Shown: positions 10,799 to 21,640 of the stretch, one piece after another | Layout: every line of letters starts with the position of its first letter | Position numbering within the stretch: the first letter of the stretch is position 1 | Assembly (NCBI GenBank): GCA_015680905.1 | Contig: CM027378.1 | Location: 72,755,501 to 72,819,500, forward strand | Direction of reading: 5' to 3' | Length of the DNA stretch: 64,000 bases | Origin: Coptis chinensis | Lineage: Eukaryota > Streptophyta > Magnoliopsida > Ranunculales > Ranunculaceae | Notes under the pieces: model-generated | Seen by the model: only the letters and a program-made list of their open reading frames with translations | Database searches by the model: none | Told to the model about the DNA's origin: nothing | Program-made: the position numbers and the translations under genes

Positions 10799-13214
10799 CT
10801 AGATTTTTAACCCGGGCATATGCCCGGATCTATTAAATATTTTGTGTGCTGAAAAGCTTTACAAAATGTCTCGCACAAATTTTTGAATAAGAATATATTT
10901 TTATTGAAAATAAACCGAAATATGTTAATGAGCAGCGATTATGGTGCATAAGTACTTGGAAACTAAGGGATCAAATTGAGATAGTCTCTTCACTTTGTGG
11001 TTTAGGATATTAATCCGTAATTTTCAAATGGAATTATCTTAAACTCGATCTAGCTTGTATAATAGTTTTCTTAGATTTATGGTGATTTAGCAGTAAATCA
11101 TCACCGCTCGGCTTACGTACTAATATGTATAAATCACTAAAATATCTATCAAATCACTAAAACAGATTGATTGTTTCCATATCCTTAAAGAATACACTAC
11201 TCCCATTTGAAAAGATTTATCACATGAACGTGTTCTACGATGAATTGATGAATACAAAAAAAAATTATCTTTTAAGAAAATGCGTTCACCTACTTAGAAT
11301 ACTCCCCTAAGTATTTTCTCCTTTTCTAGGTGATTATTTGTATACATACAAAATATACTTATTCAGTTCCAACATGAATAACATAAAAGATCATGTCGTT
11401 CTATGTCTTTTGTCAATGTGAACATGTCAAAGTATTAATGTAAGATTAGGTAGGTAAAATGAGTAATGACTATTAATTTTCAGATTTGAACAATCTAATA
11501 ATCAAAATGAGTATATATGCCTTTCAAATAACATTCCCTTCCAAACTTGAAGCTTCTAACACACACCTTGAACTTACAATAAAATGCTCAAATATTCCAT
11601 CTTATTCTACATTTTTCCTTATTTCTTATAGTAGATTTATCTATTCTCAATGTTTCTGCAAGCACATTGCAAAACAAAGTTCGGATGAAGAAATAGTACC
11701 ACAAAGTTCTTCCAATATTGCACTAATGTTGAAAGGGTTAAGTTTGATGATATCAATAAAGTGCCACAAAAATAAGTATAACAATAATTCACACAAACAC
11801 TCTTTTTGGACCAAAGAATTATCATCCATCAATTATCAGTAGAACATTCGTAAGAATTTTTAAGTTTCGATATATTTTACTCCAAAATTATTAAAATTCC
11901 TACAACCAAAAAATGTCTAGGTGGCTCTCTTTGCAACCAAAGTTTGTTGCGTATCAAATAAAGGTTGTTGAGCTATTGCAAGTTCAACTATAATTCCATC
12001 GCTTTGAAATGCTAATCACAATGCAAATTCAATAATAGTTTTCTTATGCAATACCAAGAGTAGCTCATATAGAACATCATATTATTATACAACTTGGCAA
12101 GATCCTACTCCATGATGATATGGACATTCATAGTGTTCTTAAACCGATAGAAGCACAGTTCTCTACATTAATGAGAAAGAATTTGGGAGAGTTTGCACTT
12201 TGGCATTTGATCTCGTGTTAACTTTGACATTTTCTGAATTGAGTGTATGTATGTGAGAGGTTGTGTTTGGATGATTATTAGATATATCATTAGATTGTCT
12301 AAAGAAACAATGACATACAAAGAAGCATAAATCAAATGTGCAAATAAAAACACCCCATCATAATAAGCCGGTGTTATTTTTACAGGTCTAAACTTTCAAT
12401 ATTGTAGCTTGCATATGTTTGAAAATCTGAATGAGATCCAAGAGAGAAAAACGAAAAGGAAGAAAAGTGCATATGTTAAAAATGTGAGAATGCGTGATGG
12501 GTATTCAGGCACTTACTCGGGAAGTATATTGGTTTACTTCTTAAGAAGTTAATAACCAACAACAAATGCAAATTTCAGGTATATGAAAGGGTTATGCGAA
12601 TAATATTTTGAGTGTTCTAACTTGGTATATCTCACATAATCCTTAGAGAATGTGGGGAACCGTCGGAAGCTGATTTTACCCCCTATAATAAGTTATTAAA
12701 TGAATAATATGTAGTGTTATTTAGGCCGCGTTAATGATATATTTGAAATAAGTTGGTGCTTTATTATAGACACTAAAAGTATATGATTTGTAATAGGGAA
12801 TTAGTATCTACAAATCACCTATTTTTTAGCAATTTTTTTTATTTGATCAAATATATAAGAATTTAAATACTAAAAGTGTTTGATTCGTAATAGGAAATTA
12901 CTTATACAAATCACCTATTTTTTTAGCAATAATAGAAAATTACCTTATACAAATCACCTATTTTTTAGCAATTTTTTTTATTTGATCAAATATATAAGAA
13001 TTGAAAATACACTCAAACTCTCCAAATATAAGAATTATAAATACACTCAAACTCTCCAAAGAAGTTCTATGTACGTGGGATTGTAGACTATTAGAAAAGA
13101 CTATCTTTCATATTAGAGTGCCACATAGGAGAGAGAAAATACTATCTCTCATATTAGAGTGCCACATAGAAGAGAAAAAAAACTCTTTTAGAGGTCTCTG
13201 CTTTAGTATATAGA
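10799..13214 (-). mobile_element. Non-autonomous Helitron B
   Basis: On the minus strand it starts TCTATATACTAAAGCAGAG (from 13214) and ends with hairpin CCGGGCATATGCCCGG, then GTTAAAAAT and CTAG (10802-10799), with T as the next base. These are Helitron hallmarks (5' TC, 3' hairpin plus CTRR, insertion between A and T). There is no Rep or helicase inside, and most of its 2.4 kb is AT-rich. It directly abuts Helitron A. Confidence 0.85.
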
Positions 13215-16200
13215 CAAGGTTTTTGACCCGGCCATATGGCCGGGATCTTTTTAGAATTTTCCATTGTACCAAGGAGTTAGAGTAGAGTTTCAACCATTTC
13301 TATTGGATTCTATTTTAGCCAAAGGAAATTTCGTTCAGATGCCCACTCTCTCAGATCACCGACAAATGCTAATGCCAACATATTGTCTTATGCAGTTTAG
13401 CATGCAACCTATATATAAAGCACAACACATTTTCACTATTGACTGGAGTGACAACTTTATGTGCTTAAAAAGATAGTGATGCAAGTTCCAATACAGGAAT
13501 GAAGTTCCCTTTTCAACTAAAATTCAAAAGGTATATAAGAACTTGAAAATATGATGTATAGTTCTCACTCACCTAGACATAGAGACACACCTTTAGCAAA
13601 CCTATCATGAGTTATTACTAATTTTTTTAGCACGAAGTACCAAATTGTCATGATATTAAGTCGATCACTAAAAAATTAAGCCGGGATTGAGAGTTAAATC
13701 TGAGATCTATTTCTAAAACAAAGTAAGCTAGAGCTCTTCGTATCTTCACCAAAAAAAAAACTTAGCAATTTGTGTTCCCACAGAGTGATCATCCTACCTG
13801 GTGTAGTTTATTTAGGTACTATAATCCGTTGCTATCGATCTCCAGTGCATCTTCAAGGTGGTTGTCAAAGTTGCATTTAAATTTGAACTTACTATACCTA
13901 TTAGCCAATTCCAGAAGTTGTTTGGAAATGAGAAGATCCTTATAACAGGTGATTCAAATCTTCTTCTTGTTTCCCACATGCACTGCACCTTGAAGCCAAT
14001 TTCACATACCACTTCCTCCTTGTGATTTTGACCTGTTGTAACGTTTAGACATTTATATTTGTACAATACATTATGACTTCCTTTAGTTTTAGTAGTCAAA
14101 CCACCACTCCATCTTCCTTTTAAGTTGCAAAGAAATAGAGTGGTTGCTAAAGGTTGTTACTGACGCTACTACATTAGCATCCACACATACAATTTCAACC
14201 ATCCCCACCTAAGATGACATAATATTCAGCCCAATAGTTAGTGTTGATACTGCAAGTTTCTCGATCAGAAAATTGCCTTAATTGTCTCTATAAAATGCTC
14301 CAAATACTGCAAGTTCTAGGTTGCCCTTAGAAGCTCTATTAGTTTTGATTTTGACCTATAATGACCATCTTATTTGTAGGTAGTAGGTGCAGTGCCATAT
14401 ATATATATTTGCTAGGTACTCCCAATAGGTGCAAGAACGTCCTTTTCAAAATTGTTGTTTTTGTAGACCATTTTAAAACCAAATAGGCTTGAGTGATCCA
14501 TGTCTTCATAGGAAATGAATTTGTTCATGTGTACCATAGAGTGACAATCACACCAAATGCAGTTATTGGTTTGGCCCTATCTATTTTCGTAAAGAACTAC
14601 AATACACTGCCATCTCCAGTGCATCTTCAAGGCAGTCAATAAGTTGCCATCTAAACTCGAATTTAAATGAGTCGATTCGATTTAATCACAACACTAAAGA
14701 TGGAAAATAAAAAAAGAAAATATTACACCATATTCTACGATAATATATATAGATTTAACAGAATCAATCAACATAAATAACTTACTTTATAATACAATCC
14801 AACTACAAAGAACACCAAAGGTCTATTTTAGTTCTTATTACTCTGTAATTATAAAACGTAGAATTCAAAGCATGCCTTATTTATTTTTGCTTCCTCCAAT
14901 CAAACCCTTGAATACTGCTTTTTGCGATTATTGCATGAAACTTATACACCTCAAAACCACCTCACTAAGAATCTAAGACATGCACTACCACTACCATGGC
15001 ATGTATAGGCTTTCTATAGTGCCAAAAGCTATTATCAATTTATCTCCATGCACATGGTTTAGCATGGTAGCAATTCAAGAACATGACATACTTGCTACTT
15101 AGAATACCAAAGCGTGAGCGTACTTTTTTCTTCATTAGAAATTTAAAATCATTGGGATCTTTCTACCATTGAAAAGATGAGGAATGATTTTCAGTTGTGA
15201 ATGAGCATCTCGTCCACTAGATTTGTGTATTTTGCATGCTGAATAACGCCAAACATTCAGGTTAAGAAAAATAAGAATAAAAATCTTGTAGATGATTGTA
15301 GAATAAACATTATGTTAGAGTTCTTGTAAGCCGTGACAGAAGGGACACAGAGCCAACTGTGAGGAGAGGCTGAAATCAAACTAAGCCGTCCTCTTTTCTC
15401 TCTCAACTTTCTTCTTGATTAGCTATATATAATAAAATTTAACTTTATATGTGTCAACTCGTTGCACCTTAAATTGAAAGATCATGAGGATTTTTGGACC
15501 TTCAACATAATTAAAAGCAATACAACCAACTCCTCATTTATATCCTTCATGAGTTTTTAACTGCACATCTCATCCATGGCATTGTGAAATAAGATAATGA
15601 TTGAGGTTCTTCATACCTCATCGTGATACATTCAACATCAATATTGTTTTTGGAATTTTTTCTCGTATTGTGATGCAATTTTGACTTGCTGGTTTATCTT
15701 GATCAAGGGTGTTTCTTCTTTCGGTCAAAGATGTGGTCATTGCTTGATGGTTGGTGTTTTGGTGGGAGTTTATTTTATTATTTACTGGGAATGAGGTCTA
15801 TTGTCTCCTTCTCCAGTGGTTTGTTTCAATGATTCTTTTCCCCTGTTGTATGTAGGTTGTCTCGACCTACTTCCTTTCTTTATTTCTTTATTTCTTTATT
15901 AACAATATTTAAATTTAGCGTTAGAAAATGCGTTTACCTTTTTACCAATGAAAATAGTGAAATAAATTTGCACACTATTCCATTTATTCTCTGGTCCTGG
16001 TGAATCTGATTTAAGAACTTAGGTTATGAGAAGTGTCACCTTTTATCCATGCCACTTACAAATGCTAATGTCTTATGTCACTGACTTCGAGATTTTCTTG
16101 TGTTTTTCTTTTTTATAGGAAGAAATCAATTTCGTGGACTATTGAATGGCGATTTCATTCTACAGATGTGGTTCAATTCTAATAGATAATGGGTGAGTTT

Positions 16201-16595
16201 TGAGCAGTCCTTAATGAGCAATAGATATTACTTTTGATGATTTTGCCCGGTCAATTTGAAAACATAGGGTCCACGACTTTTTTGTTTATATTCTTGTCTA
16301 TTTTTCCTAAGCAATCACGTCTTACTTCTCTGTGGTAGGCTTGTTGATTTTGGTCTGTTTTCATTCATTTGGAAAGTGGAATTCTTGCCTAAATCGGTTT
16401 GTTGTTATACAAATGGGATACTGTAAATTTAGGAAGAGACTTCTTCGGTTGCTGGGACTTCTTCGATTGCAAGGACTTCTTCGGTTGACTTTTTTTAGGA
16501 GTGCTTACATGGCACTTAGCTTAATAGATACAATGCCACATATGCAAGAAATTGTCCACCTCATATGTACTCTGCTTTAATATAGAGAGAGGTGA
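13215..16595 (-). mobile_element. Non-autonomous Helitron A
   Basis: On the minus strand its 3' end is hairpin CCCGGCCATATGGCCGGG, then TCAAAAAC and CTTG (13218-13215). This is the same family as Helitron B, but the last four bases are CTTG instead of CTRR. The 5' end lies at about 16595-16586, where the shared motif TCTATATTAAAGCAGAG occurs. Inside are an internal duplication (about 13830-13880 and 14605-14660 share 'ctccagtgcatcttcaagg') and an 18-bp triplication at 16437. No known protein is encoded. Confidence 0.75.
16437..16490 (+). repeat. 18-bp tandem repeat, three units
   Basis: Units begin GACTTCTTCGGTTGCTGG; the second and third differ at a few positions. Located near the 5' end of Helitron A. 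Confidence 0.75.
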
Positions 16596-17310
16596 TAGTA
16601 GATTAGGGTTCTCTCTCTCTATCTCTACCATTAGTTAATAATTTAGTTTTCTTCTTTAGTTCTAAACCTAGTTTATGTTTTATTATCCTATCAACCATTA
16701 ATTCAATTCAAGTTATTATCAATATAAGTATTCTTTTCATTATGTCTTCTTCTATTTATTATTCTATTAATGATAACCTTATAATTCTTAGCTAAACCTC
16801 AATTAGAGGGGTTTGATTAAAGCTTTGATGAAGACTTGATGTGTTAGTGTAGAATAAGTTGTAATAATCTATTCCACTCTAGAAGGTAATTAATTCGCCA
16901 TGAGAATGGATTTAAGTTGCCTCACATGCTAATTATTAGTTGGTAGAGATTACCATGAATAATTAGAGATTAAAAAGACCAAATCTTTGTGTGAAAATAT
17001 AAAGACTAGGATTACAACAATCTATACTAACATATTAGGAATCAGTCAAGGTGGAATCAAATCCCCCTAATCTTTTTCTCCATATTCACATCTTATTAAT
17101 TAATTGCCATAGTATAATTTAGTATAAGTTAAATTCATATATTTAGTTTCGTAGTATAAATTCAAATCTATAAATATTGCTCTCACCATTGTTTCCTTGT
17201 GTTTGATTAATTGGATTCTATTATGTCTTGGTAGTTTAGGAGTGGAATGATTCCGTACTCTATATATTGCATGAATATATATGTGAGAGTAGGAAATAAA
17301 TAATTGATAC

Positions 17311-18907
17311 CGTAAGAATAAAATTAGAGTAATCTAGTTAAGTTTTTATGGGTGATCAGCCTTTCCCAATCCCAACTAAAAACTTAAGCCCATATGTGAA
17401 ATCTAACACAAACACTCAATCCCACAAGTCTGATTTCGGCCCAAGCCCAACAAAAAAAAACATAATCATTGGACTCCTTCTTCTTTCTTAACAGCTACCA
17501 CCTCCACCGATCAGCCACCATCAACCACCAACCCTACTCCACTCTAAACCCATCGATTTTAATCCTTACTAAAAACCCAATCTTTTGACACCACTAAAAC
17601 CCAATTCCATCACTCCTCAGAAATCTATCTCGACACCATTAACGACCACCTAAGCTACTCCAACAACACTCAATAAACAACCAAACCCCACCGAAACCGC
17701 TCGGTTTTAATCCCCAACAAAAACCCAACAATATGGTATAGTCAAAACTCGATTCCCCACACTTACCCAAAATCGAGTTTGACACCATTACTGTCCTGCC
17801 CAAAGCTTCCACCGTACCCAAACCACAAAACTCGAAAAGAAACAATCAAACGACATAATCAACAACCCATATGATCATTCAAGCAATTTAACAATCCAAC
17901 AAAACATCTACACTTAATATATCAACCATTAACAATTTAGAACCATTTGAATGATAATAGGCAGTAGATAAACCGTACAAATTAAATAAATATTCGACAG
18001 TATGAACAACAGTTTGTATTCCAAATTCGGCTGCATATAGAATAAGCAGAAAAATAAATGAGCAGAAAACTTATATCTTTGTCAGTAAACTTAAAAACAG
18101 GCATAAGAATGCATGTTCAGTGAAAGATGTATTATCTACTCACCCGTGATACGCTCCTGCTATCAGCTATCTATCAGTAGATTTCCAGCAAGAATACTCC
18201 CTTCTCTTTTTTGTTTAAAACTCTATTTTTTTCTTCTCTGTGTAAAAATAAACTCTCCATGTGAACTCCTCTGTCCTTTTGTTTTAAAACCCCCGAAAAA
18301 CAGGGATGAAGGTTTATCTCTTTACCTACAGGGTTTCCTATCCTTAACTAATATTTATCCTAGTTTTGTTTTATTTTATCTATTCTTATTTATTATTATT
18401 ATTATTATTGTTGTTGTTGTTGTTGTTGTACTAGGAAAAAAAATATAAAAAAAAACAGGGTGTTATAAGAAGGCTTAGACCGAGCGTGTGCGCGCCTTCC
18501 AATAGAAACTGCGAGATAGTGCTAGACGAATAGCCCAGAGCGCATGCGCGCCTAGCAGAAGGCTTAGACCGAGCGCGTGCGCGTCTTCCAATAGAAACTG
18601 CGAGATACAGAGATGTTGCGCCCCTCTGAAAAACTGACGTACGTCCTTATCAATATTGAGAGATTGCGGAAGTGGAACAATACTAAGAAGGAAACTAATA
18701 CTAAAACTGGATCCTTGAAACTTCGGATCTCTTCTCCAAGCCACTCTTCAAACAAACTTTAAACACTAGCGGAAACTTCTTGTGAGAAATATTAAAACTT
18801 GAATTGAATACTATACTGAAAACTGAAAAAGAATTGATTTTTTCTTGTATACTTATTTTGGGTGTTACTTTTCCTAGCATACCACTAAACTTAGAGTTGA
18901 ACCTGAT
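17311..18907. other. Internal non-coding DNA of the copia-type element
   Basis: No gene supported. It holds an (ATT)n/(GTT)n microsatellite at about 18388-18430. It also has a 51-bp direct duplication, 18468-18518 and 18557-18607 (both starting agaaggcttagaccgagcg), spaced 89 bp and unusually rich in CG/GCGC alternations. Confidence 0.55.
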
Positions 18908-18919
18908 GCTCCGATACCA

Positions 18920-19152
18920 TGTTAGTGGTGATGCTAGGAAAGTTTAAACATGATTAAAATAAGGAAACTAGTAAGAAGAATAATGGAGAAGAGAGGAGGC
19001 TAGAATAATAGGATTAGAGAGAGTTTTCTTTCTCTACCACTTAGTTCATATATTTATACTTGACTTACTTGGATGTCAAGATACTCAAAACAACAACTAC
19101 TAAATACGAATCCACACTTATAGAAACGTTGGATACTTTATATACTTTAACA
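18920..19152 (-). repeat. 5' LTR of the copia-type element, with adjacent primer-binding site
   Basis: 233 bp. The primer-binding-site-like sequence lies at 18908-18919 on the minus strand. Outer flank AAAGA at 19153-19157. Confidence 0.85.
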
Positions 19153-19157
19153 AAAGA

Positions 19158-19636
19158 CTTCTGGGATTGGAGAAGGCCATGGTCTTACTTACTGAGCCTC
19201 TTCCAGCTGCTTTTGGGCTCAAAATATTGATCCCATAACCCCTTTTAGGAATAATGTGTCACTCATCACAATAAGAATCAATCACTATATGTCTCAACTC
19301 TCAAGTGTAAAAATTCAGCATCCACATTCTCTTCAAATTGGCGTAGAATCATAATATTGGTAGGCAAGTTCCCCAAGCATGATATAGCCTAGCTTGTCAT
19401 GATCCTCTTAAGCTTTCTGTGTTTATACTTATAATATGTGTGTATCTAAAAATTTATTATAATTTCACTTTCAAATGTATAATAATCCTCGAACAAATTA
19501 TTATAATAATAGTAATTTATTATAATAATCACTTTCAAATGTATAAGCAACTCTTCAAGGTTTTTATTTTTATTTTTGCTTTTGTTTTTAGGATAGTACA
19601 ATTTTGTTGTATTTATTTCCTAATTAAACTCCTAAT
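19158..19636. other. Intergenic DNA before LINE 2
   Basis: AT-rich with no gene. Its right end (about 19580-19636) matches the tandem units found after LINE 2 at 25850-26050, confirming that the LINE landed inside that repeat. Confidence 0.5.
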
Positions 19637-19992
19637 GGGGACCATGGGCTGGGCGACCAGGAGTGCTATAACTTAGGATGCATCTGTGTTCTGTGCTCCT
19701 TTTTCCTTCCCGCTTTTAGTTAAAACTGGTTTAGGTGAGCTAATCTTATCCTTCTTGCTTTCTAGTTTCTTTCCTTTTCAGGTAAAATCCTCAACTGTCG
19801 ACAGTGTGAGTTCTGTTAAGGAGGGATTCTAAGGTTTTAGCTTCCAAGCTTAGTTACTCTGTTGGTTTTTTTTTTGCTTCTCTTCCTTGGTGGTTGCCTC
19901 CTCTGGTAAATCCTCCAGTGTTGACATTGTGAGTTCAGAGGAGGAAGATAGTGCCTCACCTCTTTTTATCGTAGTTGAACTAGCTTCTATAG

Positions 19993-21640
19993 ATGGATTC
20001 TCAGATAGATAATCTTCAGAGCTTTCCTCCGCTCACAGCTTCTCACGAGCAGAGATGTGAGCCATCCTTGGGTAACAATCAGGTGCAGAATAATAATATG
20101 AATACCATAGGAAATCAGGCGTCGAATTGGAGCTCTCTCTTCCAGAAAGGAAAAGTCTCTTTAACGGATACCTCTCTCCAAAGGTTTGAGCTTGATATGA
20201 TTGAGGGAGCCGATGGATTTGAGGTGGAAAGGACTCAATGAGTGGAGAGAATATGTTGTGGGTATTTTTTTGGAACAGAGGCTTCCATATCCGGTGGTGA
20301 AGGAGTTCTTGAAGAAAAAATGGAAAACAAAAGGTGTATATGAGATGGTTGCTGATTCTAATCTGTTTTATTTTAAGTTTTCTAATGAGGAAGATAAGAG
20401 GAAAGTGTTAGAAAATCCCCAGATATTCATGGCAGGGAAATGCTTCATAGTTACTCAATGGACTCAGGATATTGAGAGGAGAAAGGATGTTGTTAAGGCA
20501 ATACCAATATGGTTAAATCTATATAATGTACCTAAGGTGCTATGGACTGGAGAAGGGTTGGGTTTTCTAGCCAACCGAATAAGAGAACCACAGAGGATGG
20601 ATGAAGCCACAGCATTAAGAAAGAGATTAATGTATGCGAGGGTTTGTGTCCTAGTTGAAATTACTGCAGAATTGCCAGACTCATTTGAAATAAATATGGG
20701 TGGTGAAGATGTTAGGAAAATCTCTGTAGAATATGGGTGGGTTCCAAAAAAGTGTGACTATTGCAAAAGGTTTGGACACAAGACTGATGACTGTAGTAGT
20801 ATAGGGAATATGCATAGGGTTGATACTCGTGTGGAAACTAGGGTGCACTGTTGAGATTCCAAGTGTGACCAAGTAGCATAAGAAACAACCTGTAAGGCGA
20901 GAAGAACCTGAGAAAACAATGAGGTACCAGTCACAACCTCACAAACTGAGATAGATCGGGAAGAAAGAGGTGTGTATATTGTGGAGTGTGCTACTGAGGG
21001 CACTATGAATGACATGAATCTGAGAACTGGAGGTTTAAATGTAGCTGGGGTAGAGTTGAATAGTCGAGAGGACACCATGGGTGAAGACAATGAAACGAGA
21101 GTGGATGAAAGAGAGGTAACAATGATAAATGAAGAGGATCCAACAGTGGGTCAGGAAGAGATGAATACAATAATAGAAATGGTAGAGAACGAAGTGATGG
21201 CTATAGTCTTAGCAACAGCAGCAGAAGTACCAGTAGAATTGGCAATGAGGCAGGAAAATGAAAGCGACAGTGAATCAGACGTATGCCAGAGTAAGATGTT
21301 TGCGGCCTTAGTTCCTTTTGAGAATACTCAGACTGATGAAATGTAGACAAATCCAGATCCGCTGATGCATTATGAAGTTGAGCAGAACGAATACAATAAT
21401 CTCCTTGTTGAAACCAGAAATGGGGACTTGTCTGACGAGGAGTCTTCGGAGGAGGAAACCATATATTTTAAGGATATGAATACTATCCCCTTGTCTGTAT
21501 CGGAACCACCTGCTTCTCCAAAAGCTGGTGTGATGACGAGGAGTAAAGGTCAAAAATCTAATCAGTCAAGTGGTAAGAAAAGCAAAGGAAAGAAGAGCAG
21601 GGGACGCCCCAGGGGCTCAAAAAACCCAACCTCTAAATGA
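19993..21640 (+). pseudogene. LINE 2 ORF1: DUF4283 / zinc-knuckle protein
   Basis: Begins MDSQIDNLQSFPPLT at 19993. The frame changes around 20201-20241, then DUF4283 follows (LNEWREYVVGIFLEQRLPYP and what follows) and a CCHC knuckle CDYCKRFGHKTDDC near 20750. A Glu-rich acidic region follows (20972-21346). The C-terminus is very basic (GKKSKGKKSRGRPRGSKNP, 21545-21637), AT-hook-like. There are in-frame stops between 20854 and 20972 and at 21346. The final stop TGA (21638-21640) overlaps the ORF2 ATG (21637-21639). Confidence 0.85.

Larger units (their letters stand above)
10249..17310 (+). mobile_element. LTR-like sequence (probably Ty3/gypsy-type LTR), split by Helitrons
   Basis: Left part about 10249-10798 and right part about 16596-17310. 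The left part holds features common in long plant LTRs: 'cgaccggttcggaaagagct', a CTATATAAAGAG TATA-like site at about 10737, and no ORF. The right part is AT-rich and also non-coding. Both appear to belong to one old LTR-type sequence nested in the copia element and interrupted by the two Helitrons. Exact ends were not found, and the family is a guess from general composition. Confidence 0.35.
9657..19152 (-). mobile_element. Ty1/copia-type LTR element, fossil, non-coding, with nested insertions
   Basis: Two 233-bp direct repeats (9657-9889 and 18920-19152), with TGTTA..TAACA-type ends, are flanked by a perfect 5-bp target duplication AAAGA (9652-9656, 19153-19157). On the minus strand the right copy is the 5' LTR. 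It is followed at once by TGGTATCGGAGC (18919-18908), close to the initiator-Met-tRNA primer-binding site used by copia elements. A purine tract (GAAGGGGAG) precedes the 3' LTR at 9898-9890. No gag or pol is recognisable, so it looks like a non-autonomous relative. I count about 19 differences between the LTRs (about 8%), suggesting insertion some millions of years ago. Two Helitrons and another LTR-like sequence lie inside. Confidence 0.85.

Noticed and set aside
16332-16580. 82-codon frame near the Helitron A 5' end
   Set aside because: Largely made by the 18-bp tandem repeat and antisense to the element; no domain.
18113-18448. 111-codon frame
   Set aside because: Ends in poly-Ile/Val produced by the (ATT)n/(GTT)n microsatellite; no family.
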